This document shows, piece after piece, positions 16,807 to 26,000 of a stretch of 64,000 nucleotides of DNA. The first letter of the stretch is position 1, and each line of letters starts with the position of its first letter. The notes under the pieces were generated by a model. The model had not been told where the DNA came from, searched no databases, and was given only the letters and a program-made list of their open reading frames with translations. Origin of the DNA: Myxococcales bacterium (GTDB taxonomy: Bacteria; Myxococcota_A; Polyangia; Haliangiales; Haliangiaceae); contig JADJUF010000001.1 in the NCBI GenBank assembly GCA_016717005.1, positions 248,001-312,000 on the forward strand, written 5' to 3'. The translations under genes were made by a program, and so were the position numbers.

Positions 16807-18724
16807 ATGCGCACCCTTGCTGCTTGCCTGTTCGCCACCACCGTCGTGGTCGCCGCCTGTAGTGGCGACGACGGCGGCAACCCGTCGGTCGACGCTGGCG
16901 TCGACGCCCTCACCATCGACGGCCCGCCGGCGGGCTCGTGCGGGTCGCCCGCGACTACGCTGTCGACCTACCCGGCCACGTTCAGCGGCTCCACCGCCGC
17001 GAGCAGCGCCGATCTGACCGTCACGATGGGCGCGTGCGCAGACGAGGCGGGCTACTTCGCGCCGGTGGGCAACGACCAGACAATCGCTCTGGCCGGGCTG
17101 ACCGCCGGCCGCCACCTACGCGGTGACGCTGACCTCCGCCGCCGACCTGTCGCTCTACGTCGCGACCATGTGCAACGACACCGGCCCGACCGCCGGGAGC
17201 TGCCTGGCGTTCCGCGACGCGACCACCGCCGGCGAGACCCTGGCGTTCGCCGCGCCCCTGAGCGGCACGGCGTTCGTGATCGTCGATAGCTACGCGGCCA
17301 CCGAGAGCGGCGACTACACCGTCGACGTGGTCGAGGCCCAGTGCCAGGACGCGATGGACTGCTCGGGCGCGACCCCGTTCTGCGTCGACTTCACCTGCGT
17401 CCAGTGCGGCAACTCGTTCGACTGCCCGACCACCGGCGCGCCGGTGTGCGACACGACCAACACCTGCGTCGCGGGCGCCGGCACCTGCACCGGTGACACC
17501 ACCGGCGAGAACGACAACGGCCCGGCGGCGGCGCGTATGATCGGCTTCCCGACCGCGATGACCCCGGTGACCTCGGGCGCGTCGGTGTGCGGGACCGCCA
17601 ACGGCGACGACTGGTACAAGTTCACCGCCCCGGGCGCAGGCTCGATCAGCATCAACGTCGCGTGGACGCTGGCGGCCGACCTCGACTTCTCGGTGCTCGA
17701 CGCCACCGGCGCCGTGGTCGCGTCGGGCCTGTCGACCGTCGCCAACAGCGAGGCTCGCCTGGTCGCGATCCCGGCCGCGGGCACGTACTACCTGCAGATC
17801 CGCCAGTACGTGTCGCAGGCGTCGACCCCGACCAGCGATCCGATCGCGTACACCGTCACCCTGGCGCTGCCGGAGTGCACCAACGACTTCCAGTGCACCA
17901 CCGCCGGGACGCCGATCTGCAGCGCCGCTGGCACCTGCGTCGCCGGCGTCGACATGTGCACCGGTGACGCCAGCGAGCCCGACGACGGCCCCGCCGCCGC
18001 CCGTGACCTGACCGGCGTCATCGGCGTGGCGACCTCGCTGACCGGCGCGGTCTGCAACACCCCGGCGACCGAGGCCGACTGGTACAAGGTCACGACCACC
18101 GCGCCGGGCGAGGGCCTGACGGTGAGCGCCTCGTGGACCGGCACGGCCGACATCGACGTCGCGGTGTTCGACAGCACCGGCCGGCTCGAGGGCCTGTCGT
18201 TCTGGAAGAACCCCGAGGCCGTGACGCTGACCCACCTGCCGGCCGGGGTCCACTACATCCGCCTCACGCTGTTCGCGGACCCGCCGGTGGCCGCGGCCGC
18301 CGCGTACACGGTCACCGCGACCCGGACGCTCGTGTCGGTGTGCACCACGACGGCCGACTGCGCGACCGAGTACTCGACCCAGGTCTACCGCGGCGCGTGC
18401 ACCGCCGGCGCCTGCCAGTTCATCGCGCCCGGGACCCGGGCCGAGGGCACGGCGTGCGACTCGGGCGACGACTGCATGTCGGGCGCGTGCTCGTACTTCG
18501 CGTTCGAGGCCGACGCCGCCGAGAGCGTGTGCACCAAGGCCTGCACGGCCACCGCGGACTGCGCGTCGCTGGGCGCCGGCTTCACCTGCACGTCCGGCTT
18601 CAACACCAACATCTGCGTGCCGTCGTGCGGCGCCGACCTCGACTGCGGCGCCGACACCAACTCGACCCCGGCGGCCGGCGACACCTGGTCGTACTTCACC
18701 TGTACGGCCGGCGTCTGCGGCTGA
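16807..18724 (+). CDS. Lipoprotein with PPC-like domains and Cys-rich segments (frameshifted)
   Basis: The protein begins with a lipoprotein signal (VVVAAC, Cys18). The mature part has a beta domain, then at least two PPC-like (pre-peptidase C) domains containing DDWYKFTAPG and EADWYKVTTT. These alternate with short Cys-rich knots such as CVQCGNSFDCP and CTTTADCATEY, and the C-terminus is Cys-rich. The frame is broken near 17106-17112. Removing one C from GGCCGCC joins LAGLTAG to ATYAVTLTSAADL and restores a single protein of about 638 residues. An internal ATG at 17123 would otherwise be called as a separate gene. Such proteins are secreted binding or adhesion modules in myxobacteria; the ligand is unknown. 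An inverted-repeat terminator follows. Confidence 0.65.
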
Positions 18725-18735
18725 GGCGCGGGTGT

Positions 18736-18761
18736 CGGGCGGCCCGACGCCGGGCCGCCCG
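18736..18761. terminator. Strong hairpin between convergent genes
   Basis: A perfect 10-bp stem CGGGCGGCCC (18736-18745) with GGGCCGCCCG (18752-18761) encloses a 6-base loop. It lies 12 bases past the plus-strand stop and ahead of the minus-strand gene ending at 18938, so it may work in both directions. No T-run. Confidence 0.6.
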
Positions 18762-18820
18762 TCCTCGGGCCGCGCGCCGAGGCGGTGAGCGGGCGGGAAG
18801 GGTCGGCGCCGGAGCGGGCC

Positions 18821-18901
18821 GCTGACGGGGTCGCCGACGGCGACGCCGGGCGCGGAGCTCGAGCGGGCGGCCGCTGACCGGGTCGCCGACGGCGACGCCG
18901 G
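18821..18901 (-). repeat. Duplicated 29-bp unit, each containing a stem-loop
   Basis: A 29-bp block occurs at 18821-18849 and again at 18873-18901 with one mismatch. Each copy contains the inverted repeat GTCGCC-GAC-GGCGAC (18830-18844 and 18882-18896). The tandem stem-loops lie just past the stop of the minus-strand metalloprotease-like gene, so they could be a duplicated terminator. Confidence 0.6.
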
Positions 18902-18937
18902 CGCCCCCGGCGCCGGAGCCCGGTGCGGCGCCGCGGC

Positions 18938-20872
18938 TCAGCAGGGCGGGCGCGGCGACGGATCGGCCGGCGCCGACGACGGCAGGATCTGGCGGAGGTA
19001 GTCGTACTCGGCGTCGCAGAAGACCGCGGGCCCCTGCCCGTCGAGCACGGCGCGCTCGGGGAACGGCCGATCGCCGCCAGCGTCCATCAGCCGATCGATC
19101 TCGTCGCCGGCGTTGTGGAACCCGTCGCCGCCGGGGTTGGCGAGCCCGAGGCTGTGGCCGATCTCGTGGGCGAGCGTGCCGCCGATCAGCGCGCCCATCG
19201 ACCAGACCGCGCACGCGATCCGATCGCGCCGGTCGCTGGCTGGGCACGCGCCGCCGTCGATGGTCGGGACGCCGCCGGCCAGGTCGGCGCCGACGACGAC
19301 GTCGCCGCGATCGGGCCGGAGCGGATCGAAGATGGCGTCGAACATCGGATCGGCGCCGGACAGCGACATGCCCGCGGCCGGGTGCTCGGAGAAGCCCATC
19401 AGCGACTCGATGAACACCCCGCCGTAGCCGGGGTAGCCGTCCTGCTGGGTCGCCGCGTTGACGCCGCCGAGGCGGTCGTAGAGGCGCACGTTGCCGGTGT
19501 CCTTGCCGGGCGTGTTGTCGTAGCCGAACAGGCCCATGCCGTTGGGATCGGGGCCGTGGATCTCGACCAGCGAGAACAGCGCGAAGTCGGTCGGCGCCGC
19601 GGTGCGGAACTCGATGTTGACCGCCGGGTACGCGGCCCGGACCACGTCGAGCACGCGCTGGCGGATCGCGGCGTCGACCGCGCGCAGCCCGAAGGTGCGC
19701 AGGCTCTCGACGTAGCTCGGGCGGAAGTCGACGAACACCACCTGCTTGACCGGCGCGATGCCGAGCGTGACGGTCTTGCCGGGGCCGGTCACGGTGTCGC
19801 CGCCGTAGCGCACGATCGGCGTGATCGTGCCCTGGAACGCGCCGGTCACCGCGCGCAGGTCGATGGCCTGGCCGAGCGCGTCGTCGGTGTTGATCACGTA
19901 GCGGACCCGCTCGCCGGCGACGAACTCGGGGATCAGGACCAGATCGACCGGCGCGCCGCCGGGAGCGCCGGTGGGCGTGAACGTGCCCTGGAGCCGGACC
20001 TCGGTGGTGGCGCCGGCGGCGCCGCCGACGAAGCCGCCGCCGCGGATCTCGACGTACTGGCCCAGGCTCGCGGCCGCGGGCTCGATCTGGAAGATCTGCG
20101 CGGTGACGAGATCGTAGCCGACGTCGACGGCGCCGGCCGCGCGCGGCGCGCCCTCGGCCGGGCGGTTCTCGATCGTCACGGTGCCGGTGAAGGTGCCGCC
20201 GCGGATGCCGGCGATCGCCGGGACGAACCGGAACGTGCCGCGATCGCGCGCGAACGCCCCAGCCGGGACCAGCGGGACGGTCTGGGCCGCGACCGGCGCG
20301 CAGGTGGTCATGCCCTGGGGCGTGAAGCACCCGCGCACGACCGCGACGGTCTGGCCCTCGCCGCCGCCGAGCAGGAACCCGTGGCCCGCGACCTCGAGCT
20401 CGTCGTTGACGAAGATGACGCCGCTCGACTCGAGCGTGTCGATCGTCGGCGTCAAGGTCGGCGCGACCTCGAGCTGCACCGCCAGCGGCGCCGACCGGTA
20501 GGTCTCGCCGTCGACCACCGACACCACCTCCATGACCGCGTCGCCGGTGAAGGTGACCGGCCCGGCGTCGCCGCGCAGATCGACGATGACCGACTGATCG
20601 ATGGCCGCGGTCATGTGGTCGTAGTCGACGAACGTGGCCGGCAAGCGCAGCTCGACCTCGGCGCCACCGGCGTCGCCGGCCAGCACCAGCGTCGAGTCGC
20701 CCCACGCGGCCTCGACGAACGAGTCGCCGTCGATCGCCAGGGTCGTGCCTGGCACGATCGTCTGCGGCGCCAGGGCCGCCAGCGCCAGGCCCTCGAGCGC
20801 CACGTCGGGCGGCGACGACGAGGCGCAGCCGCCGGCCGCGACCGCGACCGCGAGGCCCAGCGCGACCCTCAC
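18938..20872 (-). CDS. Metzincin-like metalloprotease lipoprotein
   Basis: The 644-residue protein starts at GTG 20872, overlapping the stop of the upstream gene (GTGA). It has a lipoprotein signal (LAVAVAAGGC). The N-terminal two-thirds are beta-rich, with three or more IPT/TIG-like modules (TIVPGTTLAIDGDSF, ASLGQYVEIRGGGF). The C-terminal third carries LAHEIGHSLGLANP, the HExxHxxGxx core of metzincin zinc proteases; the usual third His ligand is Asn here, so activity is uncertain. Nearby residues (FFDAEYDYLRQIL-like end) are unassigned. It is coupled to the PPC lipoprotein at 20869 and is probably cell-surface. A pair of stem-loops follows. It could be a protease or a degenerate binding protein. 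Confidence 0.65.
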   Translation of the reverse strand: MRVALGLAVAVAAGGCASSSPPDVALEGLALAALAPQTIVPGTTLAIDGDSFVEAAWGDSTLVLAGDAGGAEVELRLPATFVDYDHMTAAIDQSVIVDLRGDAGPVTFTGDAVMEVVSVVDGETYRSAPLAVQLEVAPTLTPTIDTLESSGVIFVNDELEVAGHGFLLGGGEGQTVAVVRGCFTPQGMTTCAPVAAQTVPLVPAGAFARDRGTFRFVPAIAGIRGGTFTGTVTIENRPAEGAPRAAGAVDVGYDLVTAQIFQIEPAAASLGQYVEIRGGGFVGGAAGATTEVRLQGTFTPTGAPGGAPVDLVLIPEFVAGERVRYVINTDDALGQAIDLRAVTGAFQGTITPIVRYGGDTVTGPGKTVTLGIAPVKQVVFVDFRPSYVESLRTFGLRAVDAAIRQRVLDVVRAAYPAVNIEFRTAAPTDFALFSLVEIHGPDPNGMGLFGYDNTPGKDTGNVRLYDRLGGVNAATQQDGYPGYGGVFIESLMGFSEHPAAGMSLSGADPMFDAIFDPLRPDRGDVVVGADLAGGVPTIDGGACPASDRRDRIACAVWSMGALIGGTLAHEIGHSLGLANPGGDGFHNAGDEIDRLMDAGGDRPFPERAVLDGQGPAVFCDAEYDYLRQILPSSAPADPSPRPPC

Positions 20873-22974
20873 GGCGGGGCCAGGATCGAGATCGAGTAGC
20901 TGTTCTGCGACATGGCCCAGCCGTGCACGACCACGTAGTAGGTGCACAGCGACGAGCACGCCGCCGGCGCGGTGAACGTGTAGTGCTCGTTCGACGACGT
21001 GCCCTGGCCCTGGGCCGACGTGCAGGTCGACGGGTTGGCCTCGGTGCACGGCGTCAGGTCGACCCCGCTCGAGTTGTAGAAGTGGAGGTCGAGGTCGCCG
21101 GTGGCCGAGTGGGTGAAGGTCAGGTCGACCGTCACGGTCTCGGTGTCGTACAGGGCCACGCGGTACCAGTCGTCGTCCCCGGCGCAGATCTGGTCGCCGG
21201 TCGAGGTGAAGCCGCCGTAGGTGATCGTGCGCGCCTGCGTGGCGTTGTCGTCGGGCTCGTGGCTGTCGTCGGTGCACACCATCGGGCACGCACCGTTCAC
21301 GCGCGCGTAGGTGAGCTGGTAGTTGTTCATGGTCCCGGCGCCCCAGGCGTAGACCCGGATGTAGTAGCGGCCGGGGGCCAGGCACGCGCTGACCGTCTCG
21401 TTCGAGGTCGGCCCGGTCGCCGACACCAGCCGGGTGCCGACGCTGTCGTAGAGCGCCAGGTCGAGGTCCGAGACGCCCTGGCCGGCCAGGGTGAACGTGA
21501 CCGTCGCGGCGGCGGTCAGCGTGATCGGGAACCAGTCCTCGTCGTCGTTGGAGCCGTCGGGCAGCGGGCAGCTGGTGAAGTCGTAGGTGTCGGGATCGAG
21601 ATCCGGCAGGTTGGCGTTGGCCTGGGCCCGGGTGTCGTTGTCCTCGAAGATGTCGTCGGTGCAGGTCGGCGCGGCGGTGCAGGTGCCGGCGGTCGGGATG
21701 CACTGCCGGGACGAGGCGCCGTTGACCGAGACCACCGCGGCCGCCGAGCAGGTGTAGCCGCTGGGGCACTCGCCGGCCGCGCCGGTGCAGAGCTTGAGGC
21801 AGCTGTCGGTCTGGCCGACGTGGACGCAGTGGTCCTGAGCGCCGCCGCACTGGACGTCGGCCGAGCAGCTCTCGCACAGGCCCAGGTTGCCGGCCCCGCC
21901 CGGGTTGGTGACCCGCATCTGGTAGGCGCCGGTGGCGGGCGACTGGGTCTCGTGATCGCACGTGCCGGTGGGGTCGTCGTCGTCGTTGGCGACGATCACG
22001 TAGTAGAGCGTCGCGACCGCGCCGGCCGGCATGCTCGCGACCGGGTTGGGCACGTCGGCGGCCCAGACCCCGGACTGCATCGTGCCGCTGATCAGCAGCA
22101 TCGTCGCCTGGGTCATCGTCGCCAGATCGGGCGTGGCCGCCGGCGGGGTCGTCGACCAGTACAGGAGCGGCGGCTGCTTGAGCCCGAGGTCGTCGGACAC
22201 GGTGGCGTCGATCGTGAGATCGACGATCGTGGTCTCGTTGGTCGGGCTGTGGGTCACGACCGGGGGCGCGCCTGGGCAGTTCATCTCGGTCGGGCGCCGC
22301 AGCACGACCAGATAGTTCTTGATCACCTTGGGGTTGTCGCCGTCGTCGGCGGCCAGCGTCAGCGTGTAGCGATCGTCGGCGTCGATCTGGGCCCGGCTCG
22401 GGCACCAGTGCCAGACCGCGGCCAGGCCGCTGACCACGTCGAGGGACGCGCCCTCGATCACCGGGTCCTCCTGCGTGATCGTGACCTCGGGCGAGTCCTG
22501 ATCCTCGATCACGACGTCGAGGTCGAGGCACTGCCGGGTCGCCAGATCGAGGGTGGTGCCGGAGCCCAGCGGCTGCCGGAACACCGGCGTGGTCTGGTCG
22601 CCGACCGCGCTCTTGACCTCGATCGTGACGGTGACCGTGGTGTCGTTGTCGCCGTCGGACGCGATGAAGTCGAAGTGCCAGGTGCCGACGTCGGCGGCGA
22701 GCGGACGCCACCGGAACAGGCCGGCGCCGGCCGGCGTGGTCGTGATCGTCGCGCGGTCGCCGAGGTCCGGCACGTCGGCGTGGAACGAGTAGCTGATCGC
22801 GTCGCCGTCGGGATCGGTGGCCCGGAGCGTGAGCGTGAGCTCGGCGCCGACCGCGACGATCTGGTCATCGATCGAGTCGAGGACCGGCGCGTCGCCGCCG
22901 CCGCAGGCTACGACAGTAGCCAGCAGTGACAGCGCGATCGGGATGATGACGGCCCGCGCGGCGTAAGCCCGCAT
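20869..22974 (-). CDS. Lipoprotein with Ig-like and PPC-like domains
   Basis: ATG 22974 has an excellent ribosome site (GGAGGAAA) and begins the lipoprotein signal ending in TVVAC; the longer frame to 23061 is rejected. The 701-residue protein holds a cadherin/Ig-like domain at the N-terminus (ADVGTWHFDFIASDGDND), further Ig-like folds, a Cys-rich knot (GLCESCSADVQCGGAQDHC), and two PPC-like domains with DWFPITLTAAATVTF and DDDWYRVALYDTETVTV. This resembles large secreted myxobacterial lipoproteins. It overlaps the start of the metalloprotease-like gene by 3 bases, so the two are translationally coupled. The partner or substrate is unknown. Confidence 0.68.
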   Translation of the reverse strand: MRAYAARAVIIPIALSLLATVVACGGGDAPVLDSIDDQIVAVGAELTLTLRATDPDGDAISYSFHADVPDLGDRATITTTPAGAGLFRWRPLAADVGTWHFDFIASDGDNDTTVTVTIEVKSAVGDQTTPVFRQPLGSGTTLDLATRQCLDLDVVIEDQDSPEVTITQEDPVIEGASLDVVSGLAAVWHWCPSRAQIDADDRYTLTLAADDGDNPKVIKNYLVVLRRPTEMNCPGAPPVVTHSPTNETTIVDLTIDATVSDDLGLKQPPLLYWSTTPPAATPDLATMTQATMLLISGTMQSGVWAADVPNPVASMPAGAVATLYYVIVANDDDDPTGTCDHETQSPATGAYQMRVTNPGGAGNLGLCESCSADVQCGGAQDHCVHVGQTDSCLKLCTGAAGECPSGYTCSAAAVVSVNGASSRQCIPTAGTCTAAPTCTDDIFEDNDTRAQANANLPDLDPDTYDFTSCPLPDGSNDDEDWFPITLTAAATVTFTLAGQGVSDLDLALYDSVGTRLVSATGPTSNETVSACLAPGRYYIRVYAWGAGTMNNYQLTYARVNGACPMVCTDDSHEPDDNATQARTITYGGFTSTGDQICAGDDDWYRVALYDTETVTVDLTFTHSATGDLDLHFYNSSGVDLTPCTEANPSTCTSAQGQGTSSNEHYTFTAPAACSSLCTYYVVVHGWAMSQNSYSISILAPP

Positions 22975-23092
22975 GCGATTTCCTCCAGTTGGCGATGATA
23001 CCTCACCCACGGCCCGCTCCGAACGCAACGTTCGCGCCAGCGACGATGTGGCCGCGATCACGTCCGGACCGCGCGGATCCGCGGCCTGCGGC

Positions 23093-26000
23093 TCACGCCT
23101 GGCACAGCGCCGCCAGGGCGGCGAAGTCCTCGCTGACCGCGAACTGCACCAGCGCGGCCACCGCGGGGTCGCGGTAGCCGGCGGTCAGATCGGGCGCGCC
23201 GGCCCGGGCGGCCAGGAGCGCCAGCGGGGCCCCGGCGCCGCCCGCGGCGACCAGGCCGGCCCGGTGGGCGGCGATCTCGAGCGCGCGGTGGAGCGCGTGG
23301 TGATCGAACGACGTCGTGTCGATGCCGGCCGCGTGCGTGCGCAGCTCGGTCAGGAGCCCCGACGGGATCAGCCGCCGCAGCCGCTGGATCTGCAGGCCCA
23401 CCTGGTCGTTGTCGACGGCGAGGTACGGCAGGTCGGGCTGGAACAGGCGCAGCAGCGCGACGACGAGCACCCCGAGCTCGTCCTCGGGCAGGCGCGCGAG
23501 GATCGACAGGTGGGCGGTGGCCATGCGCAGCGCGCCCGCGGCGGCGAAGCGGACCGCGGCCAGCCGGTTGCCGTCGGCGACGGCGGCGCCGATCACCAGC
23601 GACAGCGGGCTGGTCGGCTCGGCCACCATCGCGTAGGGCTGCCGGGTCGACACGTACACGTCGATCTCGCCGAGGCCGAAGCTCTCGGCGACCTCTTGCG
23701 CGGCGGCGGCCACCGGGCTGTCCTTGGCGCGCAGGCGATCGCCGCGGGTCACGCCGTAGGGCCGCAGGTCGATCCCGACGTGCTTGGCCAGGCGATCGCC
23801 GAGCAGCGTCACCATCTGGCGGAGCCCGCCGGAGATCGCCGGCGGCCACAGGAGCTCGTCGGCCTCGGGCCGCAGCAGGCCCGCGAGCTGGACCGAGCCG
23901 GCGCCGATCGCGCCCTCGGCGTCGGCCCCGAGCATGCGGGCGATGTCGACCGCGGCGCGGTGGACCGCGCCCTGCCCGGCCACGCCGGCGTCGTGGCGCG
24001 CGCGCGCGACCCGGGCCAAGACCCGGAACGCCCCCGGCTCGATGCCGCCGGCGATCCGCTGCCGCATCGCGGCGGCGACCATGCCCAGGTGGACGCGGAT
24101 CGACGCCGCGTCGCCGGCGGCCTCGTAGAACTTGATCAGCTCGGCCAGCGCGACGTCGCTGTCGGGCGCCGCGTCGACGGCGAGCTGGTACGCGCGCTCG
24201 GCCTTGCGGCGATCGGCGAAGCCCTCGGCGAAGATGCGCCCGACCCGGTGCAGGTGCGCGACCTTGCGGGCCGGCACGGTCTCGTTCTTGACCAGGCGCT
24301 CACACGCGCCGAGCGCCATGCGCCACTCGCCGGTGGCGATGCCGAGGTCGGCCAGGCGCTCGAGCGCCGACTCGTCGTCGGGATCGTGCGCCAGCACCCG
24401 CTGGAACGCGCGGATCGCCGCCGGCGCGTCGGGCAGCCGATCGGCGTAGATCATGCCGAGCCGGAAGTGGATGTTGCGCAGCATCGTCGCGTCGCGCTCG
24501 AGCCGCGCCCGCGCGAGCAGCGCGTCGGCGGCGTCGCCCCACGCGCCCTGCTCCCAGGCGATGTCCGACAGCGCCGCGATGGCCCGCAGATCCGCTGGCG
24601 CGCGATCGACGATCGCGCGGTAGTGGTACTTGGCGCGCTCGCGGTCCTCGAGGAAGTTGCGCGCGAGCTCGGCGATCGCGCGGTGCAGCGCGACCCGCTC
24701 GGCGCCGTCGGTCTCGACGGTCAGGCGCTCCTCGAGCAGCGCCGCCAGCGCCTCGTGCTCGCCCTGCTCGTCGAGCAAGAGCCGCAGGCGCACGAACGCG
24801 TCGGTGTGGTGCGGATCGGCCGCCAGCGCCGCGCGCAGGGCGTCGATCGCGCGCTCCCCGGCCAGCGCGCGATCCATGAGCGCGACGCCCGCGAGGTGCC
24901 ACAGGCGCGCGCGGGTGGCCGCGTCCTCGGACAGCGTGGCCTCCTTGCTGGCGGCCTCGGCGAAGTCGATCCACAGCTGGCCGCGCAGCGCGGCGTCGCG
25001 CCAGCCCTCGAGCGCGGCCGGGTAGCCGTTGCGCAGCTCGTTGGCCTCGCGGAAGTGCGCGAGGGCGTCGTCGAGCCGGCCCAGGTCCGACAGGGTCTCA
25101 CCGCCGCGGGTCAGGAACGCCGAGCGCGTGCGTGGGTCGCTGGTGAAGTACGCGGCGACCGCGTCCTCGAGCGCGGCCAGCTCGGGCGAGCTGCCGCCGC
25201 GCCGGACCAGGCTCTCGAGCTGGAACAGCGCGCGCCGGGCCCGCGGCGCCTGGGTCAGGATGTCCTGGTACGCGGCGCGCAGCTCGTCCTCGGGCCGATC
25301 GAGCCGCTCGAGCAGGAGCGCGTGATCCAGCGCGAGCGCGACGCGATCGGGCCCGGGCGGCTCGGCCGCGAGCTGGCGCTCACGCAGGCCGGCGAGGTCG
25401 GCGATCCGACCGGCGCCGACGTACGCGCGCTCGAGCTCGCGGATGACCGACAGGCGCGACGGATCGGCGGCGACCGCGGCCTCGATCGAGATCAGCGCCG
25501 ACGCGCGATCGTCGCGGATGCCGCCGTCGACCCGGGCCAGCGCCTCGTACGCGTCGGCCCGGGCGCGGGCGTCGCCCGCGTCCTCGGCCAGCCGCAGGTC
25601 CGACAGCGCCTGCGCGGTGATCGGGCCGGCCTCGCCCACCGCCGCCGCGACCCGCTTGAGCGGCTCGGCCGCCAGCGGATCGTGGGGCCGCAGCTCGAGC
25701 GCGCGCTCGAGCAGCGCGAGCGCGCCGACGCTGTCGCCCTGCTCGGCCAGCTGCTCGGCGTCGCGGACCAGCCGCGCGAAGCCCTCGGCGCGGTTGCCCT
25801 CGACCCGGGTGGCGCGCGGTGGGGGCGCCGCGTCACCGAGCCGCCGGCGCGCGGCGGCCAGCGCGTCGTGGACGAACGCGAGGTTCGGGTGATCGTCGGC
25901 GATCGCCGCGAGCAGCGTCGCGGCCCGCGCGGGATCGCCGCCGCGATCGAGCAGGAGGCCGGCGGCGCGGTAGCGCAGGAGCGCGGCCTCTTGCGGCGCC

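Noticed and set aside
17123..18724. Separate gene starting at the internal ATG 17123
   Set aside because: It continues the lipoprotein that begins at 16807 after a one-base frame correction.
18696..20705. Minus-strand 669-residue ORF in a different frame from the metalloprotease-like gene
   Set aside because: It is low-complexity Arg-rich, lacks a signal and runs through the terminator-like hairpins; the other frame has clear domains.
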